Of a stretch of DNA of 64,000 nucleotides, positions 45,299-55,030 are shown one piece after another (the first letter of the stretch is position 1; every line of letters begins with the position of its first letter). The position numbers were made by a program, and so were the translations under genes. The notes beneath the pieces were generated by a model. It had not been told where the DNA came from and searched no databases. It was given only the letters and a program-made list of their open reading frames with translations. Location: contig NZ_BSDP01000001.1 in the NCBI RefSeq assembly GCF_027925245.1, positions 2,170,001 to 2,234,000 of the forward strand, written 5' to 3'. This DNA is from Agromyces rhizosphaerae. GTDB lineage: Bacteria > Actinomycetota > Actinomycetes > Actinomycetales > Microbacteriaceae.

Positions 45299-45903
45299 CC
45301 TCCGCCCAGCCGCGCCTGGCCGGCCGCCGCATCGTCGGCGGCCTGCTCGGCGCGGCCGCGGCGCTCGCGCTCGCCCTGCTGCCGGCGATGCCGGCCGCCG
45401 CGCACAACTCCCCGATCGCGTGGAGCCCCGAGCCCGACTCGACCGTCACCGAGCAGCCGGGCACGATCTCGGTCACCACGAACGACGACCTGCTCGACCT
45501 CGGCAACGGGGGCATCGTGCAGGTGGTCGGGCCCGACGGGCTGCGCTACGGCGACGGCTGCGGCACCGTGGAAGGCCCGACGGTCGAGCTCGCGACGCTG
45601 CTCGGCGAGCCCGGTGAATACACCGTGGCGTGGCAGGCCGTCTCGACCGACGGGCACCCGATCTCGGGCGAGTTCGCGTTCACCTGGGCGCCCGCCGACG
45701 GCGTCGAGCTCGGCGCGGGCAGCGACGCCGACTTCGCCTGCGGCGCGACCACGACGGTCGACGAGGCGGATGCCGCCGAGTCGGCCGCCGACGAGTCCGG
45801 CCCACTCGTGCCGGAGGAGGCCCTCTGGATCGGGGGTGCGGTGCTCGCGATCGGCGCCGCCGTGGGCGTCACCCTGCTGCTGACCCGCCGCAAGTCCGAC
45901 TGA
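45295..45903 (+). CDS. copC: CopC-domain copper chaperone, membrane-anchored
   Basis: 202 residues. The signal peptide ends AAA before His37, the mature N-terminal Cu(II) ligand (HNSPIAWSPEPDSTV); later ligands sit in STDGHPISGEFAF. CopC proteins carry copper in the periplasm or outer face. A single C-terminal transmembrane helix (about 175-195) and RRKSD tail anchor it. GTG at 45295 overlaps the ycnI stop (GTGA), so the proteins are made in parallel. The fused CopD membrane domain found in many homologues is absent here. Confidence 0.9.
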   Translation: MTSAQPRLAGRRIVGGLLGAAAALALALLPAMPAAAHNSPIAWSPEPDSTVTEQPGTISVTTNDDLLDLGNGGIVQVVGPDGLRYGDGCGTVEGPTVELATLLGEPGEYTVAWQAVSTDGHPISGEFAFTWAPADGVELGAGSDADFACGATTTVDEADAAESAADESGPLVPEEALWIGGAVLAIGAAVGVTLLLTRRKSD

Positions 45904-45994
45904 CGGCACGTCCTCCACACCGCGCCCGGCGATGGTGCGAGCGGTCGTTCGACACGGCCGCACGCCCGTCGCCGGGCCTCGTTAGGCTCGTCGG

Positions 45995-48019
<2,025 letters not shown>

Positions 48020-48063
48020 GTCAACGGTCGTCCGCGTCGCAGCCTCGAGCGAAAGGCACCCCA

Positions 48064-48507
48064 ATGCCGCAGCGCATGCCCGGCACCACACTCGTCGCAG
48101 TGATCGGACTCGGCGCAGGCATCCTGAACCTGCTCTTCGTCGTCCTCCTGAACCTCGGGGTCGTCGTCGCCGTGGAGCCGGGGTCACCCGTGGCCGCGTC
48201 GCCGGTGCCGACGCAGGCGGACGAGACCCGCGACCTCTGGATCATCCTCGGCGTGACGGCCTCGTCGATGGTCGCGGGCGTCGCCTCGATCGCGGCATCC
48301 GTGGGCCTGCTCGTCGGCGGTGGTCGCGTCCCGCGCGTGGCCCTCACGATCGCGCAGGCCCTCGCGCTCGCCGCGACGCTCGTGCTCATCGTGCGGGTGC
48401 CGACCTGGGTGCCGCCGTACGTGCTCGCCGTCGCCGCGCTGGCGGTGCTCGCGCTGCTCTGGCTCCCGCCGCGGGCGCCTGCACGCCCGCAGCCCGCGGC
48501 CGCGTAG
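48064..48507 (+). CDS. Small four-helix membrane protein (member 1 of a related trio)
   Basis: 147 residues. Four hydrophobic helices (about 8-35, 60-80, 90-108, 115-130) with small loops and a Pro/Ala tail. No family recognised. It shares general layout with the next two proteins: short polar N-terminus, LVAVIGLGAGI then a loop of polar residues and paired helices. Ribosome-binding site AAAGG; it follows recQ by 44 bp and may be cotranscribed. Confidence 0.72.
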   Translation: MPQRMPGTTLVAVIGLGAGILNLLFVVLLNLGVVVAVEPGSPVAASPVPTQADETRDLWIILGVTASSMVAGVASIAASVGLLVGGGRVPRVALTIAQALALAATLVLIVRVPTWVPPYVLAVAALAVLALLWLPPRAPARPQPAAA

Positions 48508-48615
48508 GTGCGGATGGGATTTCCGCCGGGGCCGGGGCCGCGCTGTTGACGATCGTCGCGCCGCCCGAGCCGGCTCGCTAGGATCGGCCCCACGGCACGC
48601 GACGGGGGAGCGCAG

Positions 48616-49050
48616 ATGGCACAGCAGTTCGGACCGAAGCGACCGCTGGGCGTCACGATCGTGGCGTTCCTCGTCTGGATCGGCGCCGCGATCGACATCG
48701 TCGCGGCGGTGCTGCTCTTCACGGCGGCATCCGATCCGGAGTTCGCGGAGCAGTTCGGCGGCACGGGCGCGCTGATCGCGGCATCCACCGTCTCGCTCCT
48801 GCTCGGGGTGATCGTGGTGGTCGCGGCGATCGGGCTGCTGCGGGGCAACCCGGTCTCGCGCATCGCCGTCACGGTGCTGGAGGCGCTCAGCGCCGTCGCG
48901 TCGATCGTCATCGGCGTGATGAACCCCGCGGGCGTCGCCGGCGAGATCCTGAGTGCACTCGTCGCAGTCGCGGCCATCACGCTGCTGTGGATGCCCGACT
49001 CGACCCGATTCTTCCGCGGCCTCGCGCCGGCAGAGCCGAACGTCGACTGA
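48616..49050 (+). CDS. Small membrane protein (member 2 of trio)
   Basis: 144 residues with four helices. N-terminus RPLGVTIVAFLVWIGAAIDI is clearly homologous to RPGGVTFVAILTWIGGFFDV in the next protein, and the remaining segments (DPEFA versus DPDLA, VEALSAVASI versus VEALSIAGSV, RFFRG versus AFFRR) align end to end. Known as an uncharacterised integral membrane family in actinobacteria. A tandem duplication is the simplest explanation. Start ATG preceded by a GGGGAG site. Confidence 0.75.
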   Translation: MAQQFGPKRPLGVTIVAFLVWIGAAIDIVAAVLLFTAASDPEFAEQFGGTGALIAASTVSLLLGVIVVVAAIGLLRGNPVSRIAVTVLEALSAVASIVIGVMNPAGVAGEILSALVAVAAITLLWMPDSTRFFRGLAPAEPNVD

Positions 49051-49062
49051 CCGGAGGGCCAC

Positions 49063-49446
49063 GTGGCGAAGCGACCCGGCGGCGTCACGTTCGTCGCAAT
49101 CCTCACCTGGATCGGCGGCTTCTTCGACGTGCTCGCGGGAGCGCTGGTGCTGCTGTTCGGCACCGACCCCGACCTCGCAGCCGCGGTGAGCGGCTCGCTC
49201 ACGACCGTCGCGATCCTGTCGATCCTGATCGGCGTCGTTGCGATCGCCGTCGCCGCGGGCCTGCTCAGCGGCAGCCGGGTCGCGCGCATCGTCGTGGCGA
49301 TCGTGGAGGCGCTGTCGATCGCAGGGTCGGTGTGGGTGATCGTGGCGACGCCCACCGCCATCGCCGAGTACTTCAGCATCGGGTTCGCCGTGCTGATCCT
49401 CGCCCTGCTCTTCTCCCCGAAGGCGAACGCGTTCTTCCGGCGCTGA
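49063..49446 (+). CDS. Small membrane protein (member 3 of trio)
   Basis: 127 residues from GTG 49063 (GGAGGG upstream). Paralogue of the protein at 48616, shorter by 17 residues, mainly a truncated N-terminus and loop. The 12-bp gap to the preceding stop makes cotranscription likely. Topology four helices, C-terminus ending FFRR. Function unknown; no cofactor motif visible. Confidence 0.75.
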   Translation: MAKRPGGVTFVAILTWIGGFFDVLAGALVLLFGTDPDLAAAVSGSLTTVAILSILIGVVAIAVAAGLLSGSRVARIVVAIVEALSIAGSVWVIVATPTAIAEYFSIGFAVLILALLFSPKANAFFRR

Positions 49447-49535
49447 GGCGCCCGGCGGCTCGCGCTCCATGTGGGGAGCGCACAATCGCCGCAACGACGT
49501 GAGTGTCGCGCATTTGTGGCATCCGAACAGTGTGG

Positions 49536-49564
49536 TTGGTCCTTCCTTGTGAGAGACCTACCGT
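49536..49564 (+). promoter_or_regulatory. Promoter of the acyl-CoA oxidase gene
   Basis: TTGGTC (49536-49541), 17-nt spacer, TACCGT (49559-49564), 33 bp upstream of the ATG and its GAGAGGA site. Confidence 0.6.
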
Positions 49565-49597
49565 GATCCTCGAATATCCGTGCAGAGAGGACATCGC

Positions 49598-51673
49598 ATG
49601 GCAGACACCGCCGTTCGCCCCGAGACCGACGCGCCGACCACGGTCGAGCAGCGCGAGGACGAGACCAGCTCCGACCCCCGCATCGACGTCGCCGTGCTCG
49701 GCCGACAGCTCCTCGGCACGTGGGCCGACATCCGCCTGTCGTCGCGCGAGGTCGCGAAGCAGCCCGAGGTGCAGCGCATCGACGGGCTCTCGATGGCGGA
49801 GCACCGCGAGCGCGTGCTCGGCCAGCTGCACTACCTGGTCGCGAACGGCCACGTGAATCGCGCCTTCCCGAAGGCCCTCGGGGGTCAGGACGACGCCGGC
49901 GGCAACATCGCTGCGTTCGAGGAACTCGTGCTCGCCGACCCGAGCCTGCAGATCAAGTCGGGCGTGCAGTGGGGCCTGTTCGGCGCCGCCGTGCTGCACC
50001 TCGGCACGGAGTACCACCACGAGACCTTCCTGCCGGGCATCATGACCCTCGACGTGCCGGGCGCGTTCGCGATGACCGAGACCGGGCACGGCTCCGACGT
50101 CGCCTCGATCGCGACGACCGCGACCTACGACCCCGACACCGAGGAGTTCGTCATCGACACGCCGTTCCGCGGGGCGTGGAAGGACTACCTCGGCAACGCG
50201 GCGCTGCACGGCAAGGACGCGGTCGTCTTCGCGCAGCTCATCACCAAGGGCGTGAACCACGGCGTGCACGCGTTCTACGTGCACCTGCGCGACGACGAGG
50301 GCGTGTTCCTCGACGGCATCGGCGGCGAGGACGACGGCCTGAAGGGCGGCCTGAACGGCATCGACAACGGCCGCCTGCACTTCTCGGGCGTGCGCGTGCC
50401 GCGCGTGAACCTGCTCAACCGCTACGGCGACGTGGCGGCCGACGGCACCTACTCGAGCCCGATCGAGAGCCCGGGCCGCCGGTTCTTCACCATGCTCGGC
50501 ACGCTCGTGCAGGGTCGCGTCTCGCTCGACGGCGCAGCGACCACCGCGTCGGCCATGGCGCTGGCGATCGCCATCCGCTACGGCAGCGAGCGCCGCCAGT
50601 TCAACGCGGCGAGCGACACCGAGGAGGAGGTGCTCCTCGACTACCAGCGGCACCAGCGCCGCCTGCTGCCGCGCCTGGCGACCACGTACGCGCAGGTCTT
50701 CGCGCACGACGAGTTCCTCGTGAAGTTCGACGCGGTGTTCAGCGGCAAGGCCGACACCGACGATGACCGGCAAGACCTCGAGACCCTCGCTGCGGCCCTC
50801 AAGCCGCTCTCGACGTGGCACGCGCTCGACACCCTGCAGGAGGCGCGCGAGGCGTGCGGCGGCGCGGGCTTCCTCGCCGAGAACCGGCTCGTCGGCTTGC
50901 GCCAGGACCTCGACATCTACGTCACGTTCGAGGGCGACAACAACGTGCTACTGCAGCTCGTCGCCAAGCGCCTGCTCACCGACTTCTCGCGCAAGTTCGC
51001 GGGTGCCGACGCCGGAGCGCTGGCCCGCTACGTGGTCTCCCAGGCGGCGGACCGCGCGTACCACGGCAGCGGCCTGCGCCGCATCGCGCAGACCGTGAGC
51101 GACTTCGGCTCGACCGCCCGCTCGGTCAAGGACCTGCGCGACCCCGACACGCAGCGCGGCCTGCTGACCGACCGCGTGGAGACCATGGTCGAGGAGATCG
51201 CCGGCCGCCTGCGCGACGCCCGCAAGCTCCCCAAGGCGGAGTCCGCGGCCCTGTTCAACGCCAACCAGAACGAGCTGATCGAGGCGGCGCGCGCGCACGC
51301 CGAGCTGCTCCAGTGGGAGGCGTTCACGCGCGGCCTCGAGCAGACCGAGCACGCCGAGACGAAGCAGGTGCTGACCTGGCTGCGCGACCTGTTCGGCCTC
51401 GGGCTGCTCGAGCAGCACATGTCGTGGTACCTCATCCACGGCCGCCTCTCGCCGCAGCGCGCCCAGGCCGTCACGGCCTACGTCGACCGTCTGATCGCGC
51501 GCCTGCGCCCGCACGCCCTCGACCTGGTCGACGCGTTCGGCTTCGAGCCCGAGCACCTGCGCGCGAGCATCGCGACCGGCGCCGAGGCGGAGCGCCAGCA
51601 CGAGGCGCGCGCCTACTTCGAGGCCCAGCGCGCCTCGGGCACCGCGCCGGTGCCGGAGAAGTCGAAGAAGTAG
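49598..51673 (+). CDS. Acyl-CoA oxidase family protein
   Basis: 691 residues, the length of acyl-CoA oxidases rather than of dehydrogenases (about 380-600). TETGHGSDV (flavin/substrate motif), FRGAWKDYLGNAALHG, QGRVSLDGAATTASAMAL, EACGGAGFLAENRL and TFEGDNNVLLQLVAKRLL identify the family; the latter carries the conserved catalytic Glu. It would oxidise acyl-CoA to trans-2-enoyl-CoA, passing electrons to O2, starting beta-oxidation. Monocistronic, with promoter at 49536-49564 and terminator at 51690-51718. Start ATG 49598 preferred over 49580 by the GAGAGGA site. Confidence 0.9.
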   Translation: MADTAVRPETDAPTTVEQREDETSSDPRIDVAVLGRQLLGTWADIRLSSREVAKQPEVQRIDGLSMAEHRERVLGQLHYLVANGHVNRAFPKALGGQDDAGGNIAAFEELVLADPSLQIKSGVQWGLFGAAVLHLGTEYHHETFLPGIMTLDVPGAFAMTETGHGSDVASIATTATYDPDTEEFVIDTPFRGAWKDYLGNAALHGKDAVVFAQLITKGVNHGVHAFYVHLRDDEGVFLDGIGGEDDGLKGGLNGIDNGRLHFSGVRVPRVNLLNRYGDVAADGTYSSPIESPGRRFFTMLGTLVQGRVSLDGAATTASAMALAIAIRYGSERRQFNAASDTEEEVLLDYQRHQRRLLPRLATTYAQVFAHDEFLVKFDAVFSGKADTDDDRQDLETLAAALKPLSTWHALDTLQEAREACGGAGFLAENRLVGLRQDLDIYVTFEGDNNVLLQLVAKRLLTDFSRKFAGADAGALARYVVSQAADRAYHGSGLRRIAQTVSDFGSTARSVKDLRDPDTQRGLLTDRVETMVEEIAGRLRDARKLPKAESAALFNANQNELIEAARAHAELLQWEAFTRGLEQTEHAETKQVLTWLRDLFGLGLLEQHMSWYLIHGRLSPQRAQAVTAYVDRLIARLRPHALDLVDAFGFEPEHLRASIATGAEAERQHEARAYFEAQRASGTAPVPEKSKK

Positions 51674-51689
51674 CGCGGTACCGACACGC

Positions 51690-51718
51690 AGGGCCGATCC
51701 GCTGAGCGGGTCGGCCCT
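51690..51718 (+). terminator. Terminator of the acyl-CoA oxidase gene
   Basis: 13-bp stem (AGGGCCGATCCGC at 51690-51702 with 51706-51718, one G-U pair), loop TGA, 16 bp after the stop. Confidence 0.82.
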
Positions 51719-51750
51719 CGTCGTCTGAGCCGCTCTGCGCTGCGCCCGGC

Positions 51751-51924
51751 CTACTCGGCGGGCGGCTTCATGAGCGCGCCCGTGGCGAGCCCGACCGCGG
51801 CGCCCGCCGCGAGCCACAGCCAGAAGCCGGTGATCAGGCTGATCACGACGCCCATGACGAGCCCCATGACGATGCCGACGATCATCTGCTTCCGGCGTGC
51901 TGCGGGTGAGGGTTGCGTGGCCAC
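51751..51924 (-). CDS. 57-residue membrane protein with leaderless start
   Basis: GTG at 51924-51922 opens a 57-residue frame: about 12 polar residues (ATQPSPAARRKQ), then helices MIVGIVMGLVMGVVISLITG and WLWLAAGAAVGLATGALM, ending KPPAE. TAGGCT at 51936-51931 lies exactly 6 nt before the GTG, the same leaderless arrangement as recQ and mdh, which supports it as a real gene although short. Glycine-zipper-like helices suggest a glycine-rich membrane protein of unknown role. It converges with the acyl-CoA oxidase gene. Confidence 0.72.
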   Translation of the reverse strand: MATQPSPAARRKQMIVGIVMGLVMGVVISLITGFWLWLAAGAAVGLATGALMKPPAE

Positions 51925-51960
51925 GCGTCGAGCCTAGACGAGCCCACGTGTCCGCGCATT

Positions 51961-52117
51961 TCCCGTCTGGCTGTATTCGAGCGAATATCACTTTAGAAAT
52001 ACGGGTAGAATACGCCGGCTATTCGTGAGAATTCGTCGGGCAATTCGATTCTGTTCGAGATATCCACAAATCCAGTGGGCTCAGATTTCGACGTCTTTGA
52101 GTCGCTACTCTCCGAAT
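51961..52117. other. AT-rich leader of the 61-residue-repeat island
   Basis: G+C is 84 of 180 over 51961-52140 (47%) by hand count, against roughly 70% in neighbouring genes. ATTCG recurs at 51975, 52021, 52031 and 52043, with inverse CGAAT at 51982 and 52113; TATTCG-AG-CGAATA (51974-51987) is an inverted repeat. No ORF is supported here. It carries the -10 box TACTCT (52106-52111) for the peptidase gene. Confidence 0.7.
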
Positions 52118-52897
52118 ATGGATGACGAGATCGAAATCGAAGTCGAAGAAAACGGCATGACGCGAAGGATGTTCGTCTCGGCATCAGTGCTTGCCGCGGC
52201 CGGACTCACCGCGTTCGAGATCGGAGCGCTCGCTGAGCCTGCCGCCGCGGATGCGTGGGGAGGGTACTCCAACGGCCAGATCCCGTTGTCCGCACTGACA
52301 CCAATTCCCTGGCGATCGCAGTATCTGCTCCGGTCGGATGCGGTCGTGGCGCTCTTGGCGTTGAACGAGAATTTCAGTACATCCTTTGGGTACGACTTGC
52401 CGATCAACGATGGCTATCGGGACTATGCGGGCCAGGTGGAAGCACGGAACTACTGGTGTGCCCAAGGCAACTGCAACTACGCAGCGGAACCCGGCACTTC
52501 GAATCATGGATGGGCCCTCGCGATCGACGTGGGCGTGGGGCGAACGGATTGGTCGAATCCGATCTACACGTGGCTCAAAGCAAACGGGCCGTCATTCGGG
52601 TGGGTTCACCCATCATGGGCTGAGCCGGGAGGTTATGCGCCGGAGGCGTGGCATTGGGAATACAACGGCACCTACGACGAAGCCTCGGCCTCAAGTCTTT
52701 TGGATGACGAAATGCCCCTCTCGTTCATCAACATCGAGGGCAAGGCCGGGGTGCGCAAGGGCGGCTGGTACACGATCGTCTCGCGTCCTGGTCAGAAGCC
52801 GCGTGCGGTCTTCACGGGCATCCACCCCGGTGTGAAGAAGCTCACCAACGAGACCTATATCGCCAACCTGCAGAAGTTCATCGATCGCCTGTACTGA
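52118..52897 (+). CDS. Tat-exported M15 D-Ala-D-Ala carboxypeptidase fused to a 61-residue module
   Basis: 259 residues. After an acidic lead, TRRMFVSASVLAAAG (15-29) is a twin-arginine-type signal, cleaved near AAADA. The peptidase has DGYRDYAGQ (substrate-site Arg about 101), SNHGWALAID with zinc ligands H130 and D137, and PEAWHWEY with catalytic E176 and zinc ligand H179, as in VanY/DacB-like M15 enzymes that trim peptidoglycan peptides. C114 and C119 may form a disulfide. Residues 199-259 match the two downstream stand-alone proteins and start with Met. ATG at 52118 follows TACTCT by 6 nt (leaderless). Codon usage of the peptidase half is less GC-biased than its surroundings, a sign of transfer. 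Confidence 0.85.
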   Translation: MDDEIEIEVEENGMTRRMFVSASVLAAAGLTAFEIGALAEPAAADAWGGYSNGQIPLSALTPIPWRSQYLLRSDAVVALLALNENFSTSFGYDLPINDGYRDYAGQVEARNYWCAQGNCNYAAEPGTSNHGWALAIDVGVGRTDWSNPIYTWLKANGPSFGWVHPSWAEPGGYAPEAWHWEYNGTYDEASASSLLDDEMPLSFINIEGKAGVRKGGWYTIVSRPGQKPRAVFTGIHPGVKKLTNETYIANLQKFIDRLY

Positions 52898-52950
52898 TTC
52901 GGTTCGGTCGACTCGACTCGTCCGATCACTCTCAAGCTGAAGGAGCACAC

Positions 52951-53136
52951 ATGCCAGTTTCATTCATCAATATCGAGGGCAAGGCCGGTGAGCGTAAGGG
53001 CGGCTGGTACGCGATCGTCTCGCGTCCTGGTCAGAAGCCGCGTGCGGTCTTCACGGGCATCCACCCCGGTGTGAAGAAGCTCACCAACGAGACCTATATC
53101 GCAAATCTGCAGAAATTCATCGATCGCCTGTACTGA
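52951..53136 (+). CDS. Stand-alone 61-residue module, copy 1
   Basis: 61 residues, beginning MPVSFINIEGKAGERKGGWY and ending LQKFIDRLY. It differs from the last 61 residues of the peptidase at only three positions (L3V, V14E, T21A). No signal peptide, no cysteine, one tryptophan (W19), basic core RKGG and PGQKPRAV. GAAGGAG stands 8-9 nt upstream of the ATG, so it is independently translated. The DNA shares a 91-bp identical run with the peptidase gene. No known domain family recognised; SH3-like or small all-beta wall-binding fold is a guess. It follows the peptidase stop by 53 bp. Confidence 0.8.
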   Translation: MPVSFINIEGKAGERKGGWYAIVSRPGQKPRAVFTGIHPGVKKLTNETYIANLQKFIDRLY

Positions 53137-53140
53137 ATCG

Positions 53141-53159
53141 ATCGCACCGCGGGTGCGAT
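53141..53159 (+). repeat. Small hairpin between module copies
   Basis: ATCGCACC (53141-53148) and GGTGCGAT (53152-53159) form an 8-bp stem with a GCG loop between copy 1 and copy 2; possible attenuator or stability element. CTGAAGGAG precedes both copies. Confidence 0.5.
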
Positions 53160-53179
53160 GCCAACTGAAGGAGAGAGAA

Positions 53180-53365
53180 ATGCCTGTGTCGTTCATCAAC
53201 ATCGAGGGGAAGACCGGAGTCCGCAAGGGTGGCTGGTACGCGATCATCTCGCGTCCCGGTCAGAAGCCGCGCGCCGTCTTCACCGGGATCCACCCGGGTG
53301 AGAACAAGCTCACCAACGAGAACTACATCGCCAATCTGCAGAAGTTCATCGATCGCCTGTACTGA
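53180..53365 (+). CDS. Stand-alone 61-residue module, copy 2
   Basis: 61 residues, six differences from copy 1 (A12T, E14V, V23I, V41E, K42N, T48N), including the pair VK to EN at 41-42. GAAGGAGA lies just upstream of the ATG 53180; the longer frame from 53153 lacks such a site. No export signal or membrane segment. The DNA is more diverged than copy 1 is from the fused copy, indicating the duplication between peptidase and copy 1 is younger (or has been homogenised). Followed by a 13-bp terminator stem. Function unknown. Confidence 0.8.
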   Translation: MPVSFINIEGKTGVRKGGWYAIISRPGQKPRAVFTGIHPGENKLTNENYIANLQKFIDRLY

Positions 53366-53378
53366 TCCCGGCGACGAG

Positions 53379-53410
53379 GAGCGCGGCGCCGCACCCGCGG
53401 CGTCGCGCTC
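53379..53410 (+). terminator. Terminator ending the island
   Basis: GAGCGCGGCGCCG (53379-53391) with 53398-53410 (one G-U pair), loop CACCCG; lies between copy 2 and the convergent mdh stop. Confidence 0.75.
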
Positions 53411-53419
53411 TGCTGTGCG

Positions 53420-54466
<1,047 letters not shown>

Positions 54467-54961
54467 TCACCAGCCCATCGTGCCTGGCGCCCCCTTGAAG
54501 GGCCCCGCGACCCGGTCCGTGATCCAGCCGCCGTAGAAGCCGCCGGGCTGCGGCCGGACGCGCTCGCCGTCGACCGTGCAGCGGTCCATCCTCCCCGGGT
54601 ACAGCGCGACGCGGTCGGCGAGCACCTCGAACCCCGCTGTCGGCGCCGGGTAGTTCCACGCCGCCCGCTCGGCCACCGTGCCGCCGCCGAGCACGTCGAA
54701 GTAGCGCGCCCCGCCCTTGAACTCGCAGAACGAGCTGCCCGCCGCCGGCCACAGCGCGCCCTCGGCGAACGCCGACATCGGCAGGTAGTAGGTCGGCGGG
54801 TGGCTCGTCTCGAGCACGCGCACGGTGTCGCGCGTCGAGGCGATGACCGCGCCGCCGAGCACGACCTCGACGAGCTCGCCGGAGGCGTCGATCGCGGGCG
54901 GCCGGGGGTAGTCCCAGACGGACTCCTGGCCTGGCAGCACTGCGTGGGGCGTCGGTCGCAT
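54467..54961 (-). CDS. DUF427 protein
   Basis: 164 residues. The pattern SVWDYPRPPAIDAS, VVLGGAVIASTRDTVRVLETSHPPTYYLP and ARYFDVLGGG, WNYPAP, FEVLADRVALYPGRMDRCTVDGERV is diagnostic for DUF427, a small all-beta domain that is widespread in actinobacteria. Structure is known but the biochemical role is not firmly assigned. ATG at 54961 follows TAGCCT (54973-54968) by 6 nt (leaderless). Same direction as mdh, 39 bp upstream of it. Confidence 0.9.
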   Translation of the reverse strand: MRPTPHAVLPGQESVWDYPRPPAIDASGELVEVVLGGAVIASTRDTVRVLETSHPPTYYLPMSAFAEGALWPAAGSSFCEFKGGARYFDVLGGGTVAERAAWNYPAPTAGFEVLADRVALYPGRMDRCTVDGERVRPQPGGFYGGWITDRVAGPFKGAPGTMGW

Positions 54962-55030
54962 GGGCCGAGGCTACGCCGACTCGCTGGGCGGCGGCCGCAT
55001 GAGGCATCCTCGACCCCGATATCCTGAAGC

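Noticed and set aside
51925..53410. Prophage or phage lysis cassette
   Set aside because: No integrase, holin, portal, tail or attachment-site repeat is visible; the peptidase has a Tat signal rather than an endolysin architecture. Kept only as an alternative in the finding.
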